A stretch of 64,000 nucleotides of DNA from Variovorax saccharolyticus. Its GTDB lineage: Bacteria > Pseudomonadota > Gammaproteobacteria > Burkholderiales > Burkholderiaceae_C. Under the pieces are notes generated by a model, which did not search any database, was not told where the DNA came from, and saw nothing but the letters and a program-made list of their open reading frames with translations. The stretch spans positions 496,001 to 560,000 of the forward strand of contig NZ_JASZYT010000001.1 in NCBI RefSeq assembly GCF_030316765.1, written 5' to 3'. Made by a program: the position numbers and the translations under genes. Positions 27,289 through 35,503 of this stretch are shown here, one piece after another (positions within the stretch are counted from its first letter, which is position 1; every line of letters starts with the position of its first letter).

Positions 27289-28479
27289 ATGAGCCTCTTC
27301 GAAGGCGTCCTCTCCACCCCCGAGATGCTGAGCGTCTTCAGCGAGCGCAGCCTGGTCGATGCGATGCTGCGCTTCGAGGCCGCGCTGGCGCGCTCCCAGG
27401 CGCGGCTCGGGATCATCCCTGAATCGGCCGCCCAGTCGATCGCCGGCAGCTGCAAGGTCGAGCTGTTCGATGTCGCGAAGATGGTCCGCGACGGCGCGCG
27501 GGGCGGCAGCGTGGCAGCGCCATTGCTCCACGGCCTGAAGGAGGCGGTGGGGCTGTTCAACGCCGACGCGATGCCGTTCGTGCATTTCGGCATCGGTGAC
27601 CAGGACCTGGTCGACACCGCGATGGCGCTGCTCACGCGCGAGGCGGTGGCGCTGGTCGAGGCGGATCTCGCGCAGTCGGTCCAGGCGCTGCTGCGGCTGG
27701 CGCAACGCCACGCCGAGACGCCAATGCTCGCCCGCACCTCGACCCAGCCGACCTCGGTCACCAGCTTCGGCCTCGTGTGCGCGGCCTGGGCGGCACCGCT
27801 GGCGCGCAGCCGCGGGCGGCTGGCCGAGGCCGCGCGCCGGGGACTGCAGGTGCAGCTCGGCGGCGCCGGCGGCACGCTGGACCGGATGCAGGGGCAGGGC
27901 GCCGCGCTGCGCCGCCAGCTGGCGGAAGCGCTCGGGCTGCGCGACCCCGGTGTCGCCTGGCACACCCAGCGCGACGAGTGGCTGGCGATCGGCTGCGAGC
28001 TGGGGCTGATGGTCGGCAGCCTGGGCATGCTCGCCAAGGACCTCCTGCTGCTGGGCCAGCACGAGATCGGCGAGGTCGCGGAGCCGGCCGAGTCCGGACG
28101 CGGCGAACGGCTGCCGCGGGCTTCGATGGTCGCGCTCGCGGCCGCCCAGCGCGCCCCGCAGCGCGTGGCGGCGCTGCTGGCCGCCATGCCGCAGGCGCAC
28201 CCGGGCGCCCTGGGTGGCTGGCAGGCCGAGCTCGCCGAATGGCCGCAGCTGCTGCTGTCGGCGCACGGCAGCGTGCGTGCCCTGGCGGGAGCTTTGCCCG
28301 GCCTGCATGTGGATGCGGCGCGGATGCGTTCCAATATCCATCGTCTGCGCTCCGGGCTGCCGCGCGGGGCTGCCGCGGAAGGCTTCGACCCTGCGCTGGC
28401 CGAGACGGCCGGCGTGCTGGCGCTGGCGCAAGTGCTGGCCCTCCAGTCTCCACCCGACCTGTCCGACGACACACGATGA
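27289..28479 (+). CDS. pcaB: PcaB homologue with degenerate active-site motifs (3-carboxymuconate cycloisomerase family)
   Basis: A member of the fumarase/aspartase superfamily by overall sequence: 396 residues against about 450 for typical PcaB. Regions such as PWHTQRD-like AWHTQRDEWLA, GEVAEPAE and VDAARMRSNI are clearly PcaB. The three signature segments are altered: GATSQD is GIGDQD (101-106), the LQHATPVT region is TQPTSVTS (152-159), and the GSSTMPHKRNP loop is replaced by GRGERLPRAS (270-279). The C-terminal domain is also short. Catalysis as a classical cycloisomerase is therefore doubtful. It lies after hairpin repeats with no clear ribosome-binding site, and before an MFS gene and pcaD. 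Confidence 0.82.
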   Translation: MSLFEGVLSTPEMLSVFSERSLVDAMLRFEAALARSQARLGIIPESAAQSIAGSCKVELFDVAKMVRDGARGGSVAAPLLHGLKEAVGLFNADAMPFVHFGIGDQDLVDTAMALLTREAVALVEADLAQSVQALLRLAQRHAETPMLARTSTQPTSVTSFGLVCAAWAAPLARSRGRLAEAARRGLQVQLGGAGGTLDRMQGQGAALRRQLAEALGLRDPGVAWHTQRDEWLAIGCELGLMVGSLGMLAKDLLLLGQHEIGEVAEPAESGRGERLPRASMVALAAAQRAPQRVAALLAAMPQAHPGALGGWQAELAEWPQLLLSAHGSVRALAGALPGLHVDAARMRSNIHRLRSGLPRGAAAEGFDPALAETAGVLALAQVLALQSPPDLSDDTR

Positions 28480-28558
28480 TTCACGCCCCGAGCCGCTCCA
28501 GCCCGTACGCGACGGGTCGGGTCGTCTGCCGCAGCGGCGGGTCCGCGGACTGGCGCCG

Positions 28559-29764
28559 GTGAGCGGCGCCGCCACGCGCCGCGGCCTCTCGTTCGCGCTG
28601 CTGCTGCCCCTGCTGCTGGCCGCGCAGCCGGTCGCGACCGACAGCTACCTCCCGGCCCTGCCGGCCATCGCGCGCGATCTCGGGTCGGCCAGCGCCAGCC
28701 TCACCGTCTTCGTGCTCGCCTTCGGCTTCGGCCAGCTGCCCTGCGGGCCGCTGTCGGACCGCTTCGGCCGGCGACCGGTGCTGCTGACGGGCCTCGGCTG
28801 CTATGCGCTGGCGGCGCTGGGCTGCGCGTTCGCGAGCGGGATTCCGATGCTGGTCGTCTGCCGGGCGCTGCAGGGTTTCTCGATGGCCGCGATCCTGGTC
28901 TGTGCGCGGGCCGCGGTGCGCGACCTCTACCCGGCGCACGAAGGCCCGCACGTCATGGCCCGCGGCCTGACCGGGCTCGGCGTGGTGGGCCTGCTCGCGC
29001 CGCTGCTGGGCGCCTGGGCGGTGCAGTCCGCGGGCTGGCGCTGGGTGCTGGGCGGCATGGCCGCGTATGCATTCCTGCTCTGGCTTCTATGCTGGCGCGG
29101 CTTCGACGAAACGCGCGCCGACAGTGCCGGCCCCTCCGCGCCCAAGGGCAGCCTGCGCGAAGTCTTCGCCAGCGCGAGCTTTCGTGCCTGGGCCTCGCTG
29201 GCCGCCGCCACCTATGGGGGGATCTTCTGCTTCCTGCTGTTGTCGCCGATGGTCTACATCAGCTACCTGGGCTTCTCTCCCACCTGGTACGGATGGATCC
29301 CGGCCGGCGGCTCGCTGGTCTACATCTTCAGCACCATGCTGTGCCGTCGCCTGCTGCGGCGCGTGGGGGCGGTGCGCGCGGTGCAGCTGGGCTCGCTGCT
29401 GAGCCTCGCGGGGCCCCTGGTGCAGGCGCTGGGCTGCTGGCTGCTTCCGATGTCGGCCTGGCCGCTGCTGCTGGGCCATGCGATCTACTGCATCGGGCAC
29501 GGCATCCATCAGCCCTGCGGCCAGGCCGGCGCGGTCGGCGACCTGCCGCAGCTGGCGGGACGCGCGGTGTCGTGGTCGGGATTTGCGATGATGGCGGTCG
29601 CGTTCACCGTCGGTCAGATCGCTGCCAGCTTCGTCGACCCCGAACTCAGCCACGGCGCCTGGCCGATGGTGCTGCCGATGGCGCTGGCCGGGGCGGTGCT
29701 GGTGCTGATCGCCTTCGTCTGGCTGCCGCGGCTGCCGGTCCACTCTCGAAAGGAAGCATCGTGA
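28559..29764 (+). CDS. MFS transporter, Bcr/CflA drug-resistance family
   Basis: A 401-residue twelve-helix antiporter. The N-terminal ATDSYLPALPAIARDLG and loop LSDRFGRRPVLLTGL are the Bcr/CflA signatures. The GTG at 28559 is the first plausible start after pcaB; the frame extends upstream only by overlapping that gene. Its last four bases overlap the GTG start of pcaD, so it is inserted into and coupled with the pca genes. Export of an aromatic intermediate or uptake of a pathway substrate are both possible. Confidence 0.86.
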   Translation: MSGAATRRGLSFALLLPLLLAAQPVATDSYLPALPAIARDLGSASASLTVFVLAFGFGQLPCGPLSDRFGRRPVLLTGLGCYALAALGCAFASGIPMLVVCRALQGFSMAAILVCARAAVRDLYPAHEGPHVMARGLTGLGVVGLLAPLLGAWAVQSAGWRWVLGGMAAYAFLLWLLCWRGFDETRADSAGPSAPKGSLREVFASASFRAWASLAAATYGGIFCFLLLSPMVYISYLGFSPTWYGWIPAGGSLVYIFSTMLCRRLLRRVGAVRAVQLGSLLSLAGPLVQALGCWLLPMSAWPLLLGHAIYCIGHGIHQPCGQAGAVGDLPQLAGRAVSWSGFAMMAVAFTVGQIAASFVDPELSHGAWPMVLPMALAGAVLVLIAFVWLPRLPVHSRKEAS

Positions 29765-30525
29765 TCCATCTCCATGTCGTCCGCGAGGGCAGTGGCCCGA
29801 TCGTCGTGCTGAGCCATGCGCTGGGCTGCGACCACCGGATGTGGGACGGCGTGGCGGCGCAGCTGGCGCGGGCCCACACGGTGCTGCGCTACGACCATCG
29901 CAATCACGGCGGCTCCGAACTGCGGGCCGGACCGTTCACGCTGCAGGACCTGGCAGACGACGCGGCCGGACTGATCGAGCGCGAGGCCGACGGCGAGCCG
30001 GTGCATTTCGTCGGCCTGTCGATGGGCGGCATGGTGGCTCAGGCGCTGGCGGCGCGGCATCCGGCCCTGCTGAGGACGGTGGTCGTCGCCAACTCGGCGC
30101 ACCACTATCCCGATCCCGCCCCCTGGCGCATCCGCATCGAGACCGTCCAGGCGCAGGGGCTCGCGGGCATCGCGCCGGGTGCGGTGGGGCGCTGGCTGAC
30201 GCCCGGATTCGTCGCCACCCCGGATGGCGCCGCGGTGGCCCGGCGGCTGCACGAGATGCTGTTGCGCGCCGACCCGGCGGGCTACGTCGCAAGCTGCGCC
30301 GCGATCGCCGCGATCGATCTGCGCGACAGCAACCGGCGCATCGCCGTGCCGACGCTGGTGGTTGCGGGCACGCTCGACGAAGCCACTCCGCCCTCGATGT
30401 CCGAGGCGATCGCGGCCGCGATTCCGGGTGCCCGACTCGCGCGCCTGCCCACTGCCCACCTGAGTGCGGTCGAGCGGCCGACGGAGTTCAGCCAGTTGCT
30501 GGTCGATTTCTGGCGCAGCCTGTGA
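29761..30525 (+). CDS. pcaD: 3-Oxoadipate enol-lactonase (alpha/beta hydrolase)
   Basis: A 254-residue alpha/beta hydrolase that would convert beta-ketoadipate enol-lactone to beta-ketoadipate. The nucleophile elbow is GLSMGGM, the acid is the Asp of GTLDEATPP and the base is the His of PTAHLSAVERP, all in the positions expected for PcaD. The opening VVLSHALGCDHRMWDGV is also typical. The GTG start overlaps the MFS stop codon, with a GAAAGGAAG ribosome-binding site. Unlike the upstream PcaB homologue, its catalytic residues are intact. Confidence 0.9.
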   Translation: MIHLHVVREGSGPIVVLSHALGCDHRMWDGVAAQLARAHTVLRYDHRNHGGSELRAGPFTLQDLADDAAGLIEREADGEPVHFVGLSMGGMVAQALAARHPALLRTVVVANSAHHYPDPAPWRIRIETVQAQGLAGIAPGAVGRWLTPGFVATPDGAAVARRLHEMLLRADPAGYVASCAAIAAIDLRDSNRRIAVPTLVVAGTLDEATPPSMSEAIAAAIPGARLARLPTAHLSAVERPTEFSQLLVDFWRSL

Positions 30526-30620
30526 CGCCCGTGGGGGATTCGGTGCCTGGGCGGTTGAAACCTGCGCCGTCGACCCCATCATCCGGTGCTCCTCCCTCGG
30601 ATCTCCACGGACCCTTCGCC

Positions 30621-31295
30621 ATGACTTCCCATCTCAAGATCGATTTCGTTTCCGACGTTTCCTGCCCCTGGTGTGCGGTCGGCCTCGGCGCCCTCGAGGC
30701 GGCGCTGAAGAACGTGGCGCCCGATGTCACGGCCGAGCTGCATTTCCAGCCTTTCGAACTGAATCCGCAGATGCCGCCCGAGGGCCAGGACACTTTCGAG
30801 CACTTGAACCAGAAGTACGGATCGAGCCGCGAGCAGCAGACCCAGGCGCGGGCCGCGATCCGCGCCCGCGGGGCTGAGGTCGGCTTCGCCTTCGGCGAGC
30901 GCGGCCGTCCCAGGATCTACAACACTTTCGACGCTCACCGGCTGCTGCATTGGGCCGAACTGGAAGACCTGGCGAAGCAGGCGGCGCTGAAGAAGGCGCT
31001 GCTCAAGGCCTGCCACACGGATGGCGAGAATCCGTCGGATCCCGAAGTGCTGGTGCGCCTGGCGGGCGAATCCGGCCTCGATCCGGAACGCGCCCGGGCC
31101 ATCCTCGCGAGCGACGACTATGCCGCCGAGACCCGCGCGCGCGAGCGCCTGTACACCGATGCCGGCATCCATTCGGTGCCGGCCATCATCATCGACGACC
31201 GGCACCTGATCTCCGGCGGCCAGCCGGTCGAAGTGTTCGAACGCGCGCTGCGGCAGATCGCGGGCGCCGCGCCGGCGCGCGTGGCCGAGGCGTGA
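30621..31295 (+). CDS. DsbA-family oxidoreductase, FrnE-like
   Basis: A 224-residue thioredoxin-fold protein with an inserted helical domain. The redox motif CPWC is at residues 15-18 (SDVSCPWCAVG), the cis-proline region is GIHSVPAIIIDD, and the protein ends near LISGGQPVEVFERALRQI, which is the FrnE pattern. There is no signal peptide, so it is cytoplasmic. The family is linked to disulfide isomerisation and polyketide or stress roles. It follows pcaD after 95 bp and is probably an independent gene. Confidence 0.9.
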   Translation: MTSHLKIDFVSDVSCPWCAVGLGALEAALKNVAPDVTAELHFQPFELNPQMPPEGQDTFEHLNQKYGSSREQQTQARAAIRARGAEVGFAFGERGRPRIYNTFDAHRLLHWAELEDLAKQAALKKALLKACHTDGENPSDPEVLVRLAGESGLDPERARAILASDDYAAETRARERLYTDAGIHSVPAIIIDDRHLISGGQPVEVFERALRQIAGAAPARVAEA

Positions 31296-31375
31296 GACCG
31301 ACTAAAACCGGCTTCCCGCGCTTCGGTTGGGGCATCATCCGGTCGCGTCACGGACCCACCTGGAGACCCCCACCG

Positions 31376-31792
31376 ATGCTCAGCTTCTCAATCGCCCGCC
31401 CGGCCCTTGCGGCCCGTTTCCTCGTCCTCCCGCCGATGCTCGCACTGGCCTGTGCGCTCGGCGGCTGCGCCACCGAGCCTGCGGGCCCCGGGCCCGGCGC
31501 GACCGCGGATTGGGCGCCCGCGGTGCCGAATCAGCCGGCACCGTATCCGTCCGAATCGAAGCTCAACAATGAGCAGGGGCAGGTGCTGCTGCAGGTGCTG
31601 ACCGCACCCGACGGCCGCCCGACCCGCGTCGAGGTCAAGCAGACGAGCGGCTTCCAGCGGCTCGACCAGGCGGCCGTGGCCACGGTCAAGCAGTGGCGCT
31701 TCAAGCCGCTCGGCGATGCGGCCGCCACCACCTGGCGCGAAGTGCCGATCACCTTCCGGCTCGGGGCACAGAACGCAGAGCTCCCCCGCTAG
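31376..31792 (+). CDS. Lipoprotein with TonB C-terminal domain
   Basis: A 138-residue exported protein. A hydrophobic leader (FLVLPPMLALACALGG) ends at a lipobox with Cys31 in LGGCAT, so it should be lipidated. A Pro-rich spacer follows, then a TonB_C-like fold with LLQVLTAPDGRPTRVEVKQ, ...GFQRLDQAAVATVKQWRFKP. Proteins with this C-terminal domain but no TonB box complex are often periplasmic and of unknown function. It does not contain the N-terminal membrane anchor plus long rod of true TonB. Confidence 0.82.
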   Translation: MLSFSIARPALAARFLVLPPMLALACALGGCATEPAGPGPGATADWAPAVPNQPAPYPSESKLNNEQGQVLLQVLTAPDGRPTRVEVKQTSGFQRLDQAAVATVKQWRFKPLGDAAATTWREVPITFRLGAQNAELPR

Positions 31793-31816
31793 GCCGAGCC
31801 TGCGCACCGGCGGTGC

Positions 31817-32680
31817 TCAGGGCTTTTGCAGCATCTCGACCAGCCGTGCCAGCGCCACCGAGGGCGTGCCCTGCCACACCAGGTGCGTGCGATTGCGGCG
31901 GATGGATTCCGGCAGCGCGTGCTGGCGCACGTCGGCGGTGGCGCGCAGGGCCTTCAGCACCGACACCGGCACGATGGCGAAACCGGTGCCCGCCGCCACG
32001 CAGGCGATCATCGCCTGGTAGGAAGAGAACTCCAGCGAGCGCGATGCCGATACGCCGCCCTTGCCTAGCCACTGCTCGAGCAGGCGCCGGTACGAGCAGC
32101 CCTGCGCGAAGGCGATCAGGGTCGCCTCGGCGAGGTCGCCCGGCCGGTCGACCGTGGCCATGCTGCGCGCCGTGATGAGCACCAGCTCTTCGTCGAACAC
32201 CGCCATCGATTCGAGTCCGGCGGCCGAGTACGGCTCGGACACGAAGGCGGCCTCGAGCTCGAAGGCCTTGACCCGCTTCACCAGGGCGCCGGTGGTGCCG
32301 GTGGCCAGCTCGACCACCACGCCCGGATAGAGGCGGTGAAAGCGCGACAGCACCGGCGCCAGCCGGCTGCCCGCCGTGCTCTCGAGCGAGCCGAGCCTGA
32401 AGCTGCCGAGCGGGAGCTCGCTGCGCAGCTCGCTCTCGGCCTCGTCGGCCAGCCGCAGCAGGCGCTCGGCGTAGGGCAGCAGCTTGTGGCCTGCCGGCGC
32501 CAGCGCGAGCGATCGGCCCTGGCGATGGAACAGCTTCTGGCCCAGGCGCTCCTCGAGTTGCTGGATGCGGGTCGTGATGTTGGACTGCACCCGGTGCAGC
32601 TTGTCGGCGGCCCGGATCACGCCGCCTTCGGCCACGACGGTGCGGAAGATCTCCAGGGAGTCGAGGTCGATGGTTCTCAT
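31817..32680 (-). CDS. LysR-family transcriptional regulator
   Basis: A 287-residue regulator. The N-terminal HTH reads LEIFRTVVAEGGVIRAADKL with a following HRVQSNITTRIQQLEERLG helix, and the C-terminal part is a type-2 periplasmic-binding-like effector domain. The start MRTIDLDSLEIF at 32680 is preferred over an upstream in-frame start. It is divergent from a YbfB-type MFS transporter gene, with a CAGAA/TTCTG inverted repeat in the 66-bp gap, so control of the transporter is likely. Confidence 0.92.
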   Translation of the reverse strand: MRTIDLDSLEIFRTVVAEGGVIRAADKLHRVQSNITTRIQQLEERLGQKLFHRQGRSLALAPAGHKLLPYAERLLRLADEAESELRSELPLGSFRLGSLESTAGSRLAPVLSRFHRLYPGVVVELATGTTGALVKRVKAFELEAAFVSEPYSAAGLESMAVFDEELVLITARSMATVDRPGDLAEATLIAFAQGCSYRRLLEQWLGKGGVSASRSLEFSSYQAMIACVAAGTGFAIVPVSVLKALRATADVRQHALPESIRRNRTHLVWQGTPSVALARLVEMLQKP

Positions 32681-32683
32681 AAA

Positions 32684-32699
32684 CAGAATGATTGTTCTG
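32684..32699. promoter_or_regulatory. Inverted repeat in the LysR/MFS divergent promoter
   Basis: CAGAA-TGATTG-TTCTG lies between the two start codons, close to the LysR start. It is a candidate binding site for the LysR protein. Confidence 0.45.
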
Positions 32700-32746
32700 A
32701 ATAATTCATTTGTGCGCGGAGTCGATTCTGCGTCCAATCAGGCTCC

Positions 32747-33934
32747 ATGTCGAACCCTTCCATCGCCTTCGCCCGGCCCTCCCTGTTTGCGGTTTGCACT
32801 GCCGGCCTGCTCGTGCTGGCGATCGCGATGGGCATCGGGCGCTTTGCTTTCACGCCGATGCTGCCGCTGATGATTCGCGCCGGCAGCACCGACGTGGTCA
32901 CCGGCGGCTGGCTGGCGGCGGCCAACTATCTGGGCTACCTGCTGGGCGCGCTCACGGCGGCACGGGTGCCGCTGTCGCCGCAGCGCACCGGTCTCCTGTC
33001 GCTGGCGGCGATCGTCCTGTCGACCGCGGCGATGGGCCTGGTCGATTCGGTCGCGGCCTGGCTGCTGCTGCGCGGGATCGCCGGCGTCGCCAGCGCCTGG
33101 GCGCTGGTCAGCACCAGCGTCTGGTGCCTGTCGTGGCTGGCCAGCCTGGGCCGTCCGTCCGGCGCCGGCGTCGTCTATGCGGGTGTCGGCGTCGGTATCG
33201 CGCTCGCCGGGCTCTATTGCTGGCGCGCCGGAGCGGCGGACATCGCCGCCGACCGGCTGTGGCTGCAGCTGGGCCTGCTGGCGCTCGTCGGCTCGCTGGT
33301 CGTCGCCGCGCTGCTGCCGCGCGGCGCCGCGCCCGTACCAGCGGCGACGGCCCGCGCAGCGGATGGCGCATCGGGCTGGGACCTCGTGATCTGCTACGGC
33401 GTGCTCGGCTTCGGCTACATCCTGCCGGCCACCTTCCTTCCGGTGCTGGCGCGCGCGGTGGTGGACGACCCCTCGGTGTTCGGCGCGGCCTGGCCGGTGT
33501 TCGGCGCTGCCGCCGCGCTGTCGACACTGTTCGCGGGCGCGCTGCTCGCGGGCCTGTCGCGCCGGCAGGTGCTGGCCGCCAGCCACCTTCTGATGGCGCT
33601 GGGCTGCCTGCTTCCGGTGCTGCACCTGTCGGCGGGCACCGTGCTCGCGGCCGCGCTGCTGGTCGGAGGCACCTTCATGGTCGCCACCATGGCCGGCATG
33701 CAGGAGGCGAAGGCCACCGCGACCGGCGATCCGGCGCGCGCGCTGGGCCGCATGACGGCGGCTTTCGCGATCGGGCAGATGGCCGGGCCCGTGCTGTCGT
33801 CGGTGCTGAGCGGCGCGACGGCGGGTTTCGCCGGACTCTTTGCCGCGCTCGGGATCGGCGCGGTGGCGCTGCTCGGCAGCGCCGCCTGGCTGCTCCGGAA
33901 GCACGCGCAGGCCGTCCGACAATCATCGAACTGA
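32747..33934 (+). CDS. YbfB/YjiJ-family MFS transporter
   Basis: A 395-residue twelve-helix transporter. IAMGIGRFAFTPMLPLMI and GGWLAAANYLGYLLGAL are characteristic of the YbfB/YjiJ group, whose substrates are largely unknown. It is divergent from a LysR regulator and followed after 13 bp by a carboxymuconolactone-decarboxylase-family gene, which looks co-transcribed. The set resembles an inducible uptake-plus-enzyme module. Confidence 0.88.
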   Translation: MSNPSIAFARPSLFAVCTAGLLVLAIAMGIGRFAFTPMLPLMIRAGSTDVVTGGWLAAANYLGYLLGALTAARVPLSPQRTGLLSLAAIVLSTAAMGLVDSVAAWLLLRGIAGVASAWALVSTSVWCLSWLASLGRPSGAGVVYAGVGVGIALAGLYCWRAGAADIAADRLWLQLGLLALVGSLVVAALLPRGAAPVPAATARAADGASGWDLVICYGVLGFGYILPATFLPVLARAVVDDPSVFGAAWPVFGAAAALSTLFAGALLAGLSRRQVLAASHLLMALGCLLPVLHLSAGTVLAAALLVGGTFMVATMAGMQEAKATATGDPARALGRMTAAFAIGQMAGPVLSSVLSGATAGFAGLFAALGIGAVALLGSAAWLLRKHAQAVRQSSN

Positions 33935-33947
33935 AAGGAAACAGAGC

Positions 33948-34544
33948 ATGCTGATTCGACAAGGCCATACCGAACCCTGGGCCGAGCGCCTCCCGATGCC
34001 CGCCGCCGACGCGATGTCCGACGCCCAGCGTGCCGCTGCGCAGGCCCTGATCGACGGTCCGCGCAAGGCGGTCTTCGGCCCCTTCGTGCCGCTGCTGCAA
34101 AGCCCGGTGCTCATGGAGCGCATCGGCAGCCTCGGCGAGTACCTGCGCTTCGACAGCGCGCTCGACGCCCGCGTGCGCGAGCTCGTGACCTGTGCGGTCG
34201 CACGCCATGTCGGCAACCAGTTCGAGTGGGTCCTGCATGCCGCGGCAGCGGTCAAGGCCGGCGTGGCCGCGGACGCCATCGAAGCCCTGCGCCTCGGTCG
34301 CCGGGCCGCTCCGCTGGCCGATGACGAACAGCTCGCGCTCGACTTCGCGCTCGAACTGCTGCAGCACCATGGCGTGAGCGAGCCCACCTACATGGCCGCC
34401 GAGGCCCGCTTCGGCAAGACCGCGACGGTCGAGCTCGGCGCGCTCGTCGGCTACTTCACGATGGTCTGCTGGGTCATGAACATGGCCCACACGCCGGTGC
34501 AGGCTGCCGAGGGACAGCGCGCGCTCGAGGCCTTCCCGCTGTAG
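33948..34544 (+). CDS. Carboxymuconolactone decarboxylase (CMD)-family protein
   Basis: A 198-residue AhpD-like helical protein. The core LDARVRELVTCAVARHVGNQ, followed by FEWVLHAAAA and LGALVGYFTMVCWVMNMA, fits the CMD family. It is longer than true PcaC (about 130 residues) and lacks the CxxC pair of AhpD peroxidases (the loop reads ARHVGNQFEW), so neither activity can be assumed. An AAAGGAAA ribosome-binding site precedes the ATG. It is probably expressed with the upstream YbfB-type transporter. Confidence 0.83.
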   Translation: MLIRQGHTEPWAERLPMPAADAMSDAQRAAAQALIDGPRKAVFGPFVPLLQSPVLMERIGSLGEYLRFDSALDARVRELVTCAVARHVGNQFEWVLHAAAAVKAGVAADAIEALRLGRRAAPLADDEQLALDFALELLQHHGVSEPTYMAAEARFGKTATVELGALVGYFTMVCWVMNMAHTPVQAAEGQRALEAFPL

Positions 34545-34593
34545 TTTTTTTGTCGCGACAGGGCAGGGCGGCAAAAGCGGCCAAAAAATACCC

Positions 34594-34599
34594 TATAAT
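34594..34599 (+). promoter_or_regulatory. -10 element of the tRNA-Gly gene
   Basis: TATAAT is a perfect -10 hexamer 10 bp before the first base of the tRNA. No clear -35 hexamer is visible. Confidence 0.6.
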
Positions 34600-34609
34600 C
34601 GAAGGCTTC

Positions 34610-34685
34610 GCGGGAGTAGCTCAGTTGGTAGAGCGCAACCTTGCCAAGGTTGAGGTCGAGAGTTCGAGACTCTTCTCCCGCTCCA
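34610..34685 (+). tRNA. tRNA-Gly (anticodon GCC)
   Basis: A 76-base tRNA with the acceptor stem GCGGGAG/CTCCCGC and encoded CCA end. The anticodon loop TTGCCAA gives anticodon GCC, which reads GGC and GGU codons. The T loop GTTCGAGAC and D loop AGTTGGTAGA are normal. It is followed by a strong terminator 43 bases downstream. Confidence 0.97.
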
Positions 34686-34727
34686 GATTTCGAATCTGTT
34701 GCACGACACGCGAACGTGCAGGAAATG

Positions 34728-34752
34728 AAGGCCACCCCCGGGTGGCCTTTTT
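34728..34752 (+). terminator. Intrinsic terminator after tRNA-Gly
   Basis: AAGGCCACCC and GGGTGGCCTT form the stem around a short CC-centred loop, followed by T residues at 34748-34752. Confidence 0.85.
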
Positions 34753-34773
34753 CTTTGGCGCCTTCTCTGGCGT

Positions 34774-35403
34774 CTACATCTCGTCGATCTGCGTGCTGCG
34801 CGTCTGCTCCTGCGCCGCCAGCGAATAGCGCTCGCGCGTCTTCACATAGAAGCTGGCGCCGAAACGGCCGACCGGAAAGTAGTGCTGCAGCCGCACGCGC
34901 CAGGCGTCGGTGTCGATCAGCTCGTCGCGCGCGTGCATCCAGCGCACCTGGCCGATGAAGATCTGCCGGCTCTCGGTCTCCAGCGTTTCCCACAGCGTGC
35001 ATTCGAAGGCCACCGGCGCCTCGGCGATGCGCGGCGGCTTCACGGCCCGGCTCGGCAGCGGCGTGAAGCCCACCACATCGAGCTCGCTCACGTGCGGCGG
35101 ATGGCGGTCGCCGCAGCGGTGCATCTGCTCCGCGATGTCCTCGTCGGCCAGGTGGACCACGAACTCGCCGGTGCGCACGATGTTGGCGGCCGTGTCCTTG
35201 AGCGCGTTGTCCTGCAGCCGGTTGACGCTGATCATCACGATCGGCGGCTCCTCGCCGAGCATGTTGAACATGCTGAAGGGCGCGGCATTGACGATGCCGT
35301 CGGGGCCCAGCGTGGTGACCAGGGCGATCGGCCGCGGCACGATCAGGCTGGCCATGAGCTTGTATCGCTGGTATTCGGTCAGGGTGGAGAAGTCGATGTC
35401 CAT
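34774..35403 (-). CDS. Flavin reductase-like (FMN-binding split barrel) protein
   Basis: A 209-residue FMN-binding protein of the DIM6/NTAB flavin-reductase-like group. IVPRPIALVTTLGPDGIVNA and PFSMFNMLGEEPPIVMISV are the conserved FMN-binding segments. Members reduce flavins for partner monooxygenases or act on their own; no monooxygenase partner is adjacent. The ATG at 35403 is used. It converges on the tRNA-Gly gene. Confidence 0.87.
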   Translation of the reverse strand: MDIDFSTLTEYQRYKLMASLIVPRPIALVTTLGPDGIVNAAPFSMFNMLGEEPPIVMISVNRLQDNALKDTAANIVRTGEFVVHLADEDIAEQMHRCGDRHPPHVSELDVVGFTPLPSRAVKPPRIAEAPVAFECTLWETLETESRQIFIGQVRWMHARDELIDTDAWRVRLQHYFPVGRFGASFYVKTRERYSLAAQEQTRSTQIDEM

Positions 35404-35503
35404 TCGGGTTCCTTGGCGGTCACAGGGCGTTACGGCACGAAGCGCCGGCGTGGTTTCCAATGGACCGCAATGCAACGCCCGTGATTCAAAGGAGGATTCG
35501 ACC

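Noticed and set aside
28214..28558. Longer start for the Bcr/CflA transporter overlapping pcaB
   Set aside because: The extension has no hydrophobic or family sequence and overlaps the coding end of pcaB; the family N-terminus begins right after the GTG at 28559.
33948..34544. CMD-family protein as the missing pcaC of the beta-ketoadipate pathway
   Set aside because: It is about 70 residues longer than PcaC, lies outside the pca run and is paired with a different transporter and a LysR regulator.
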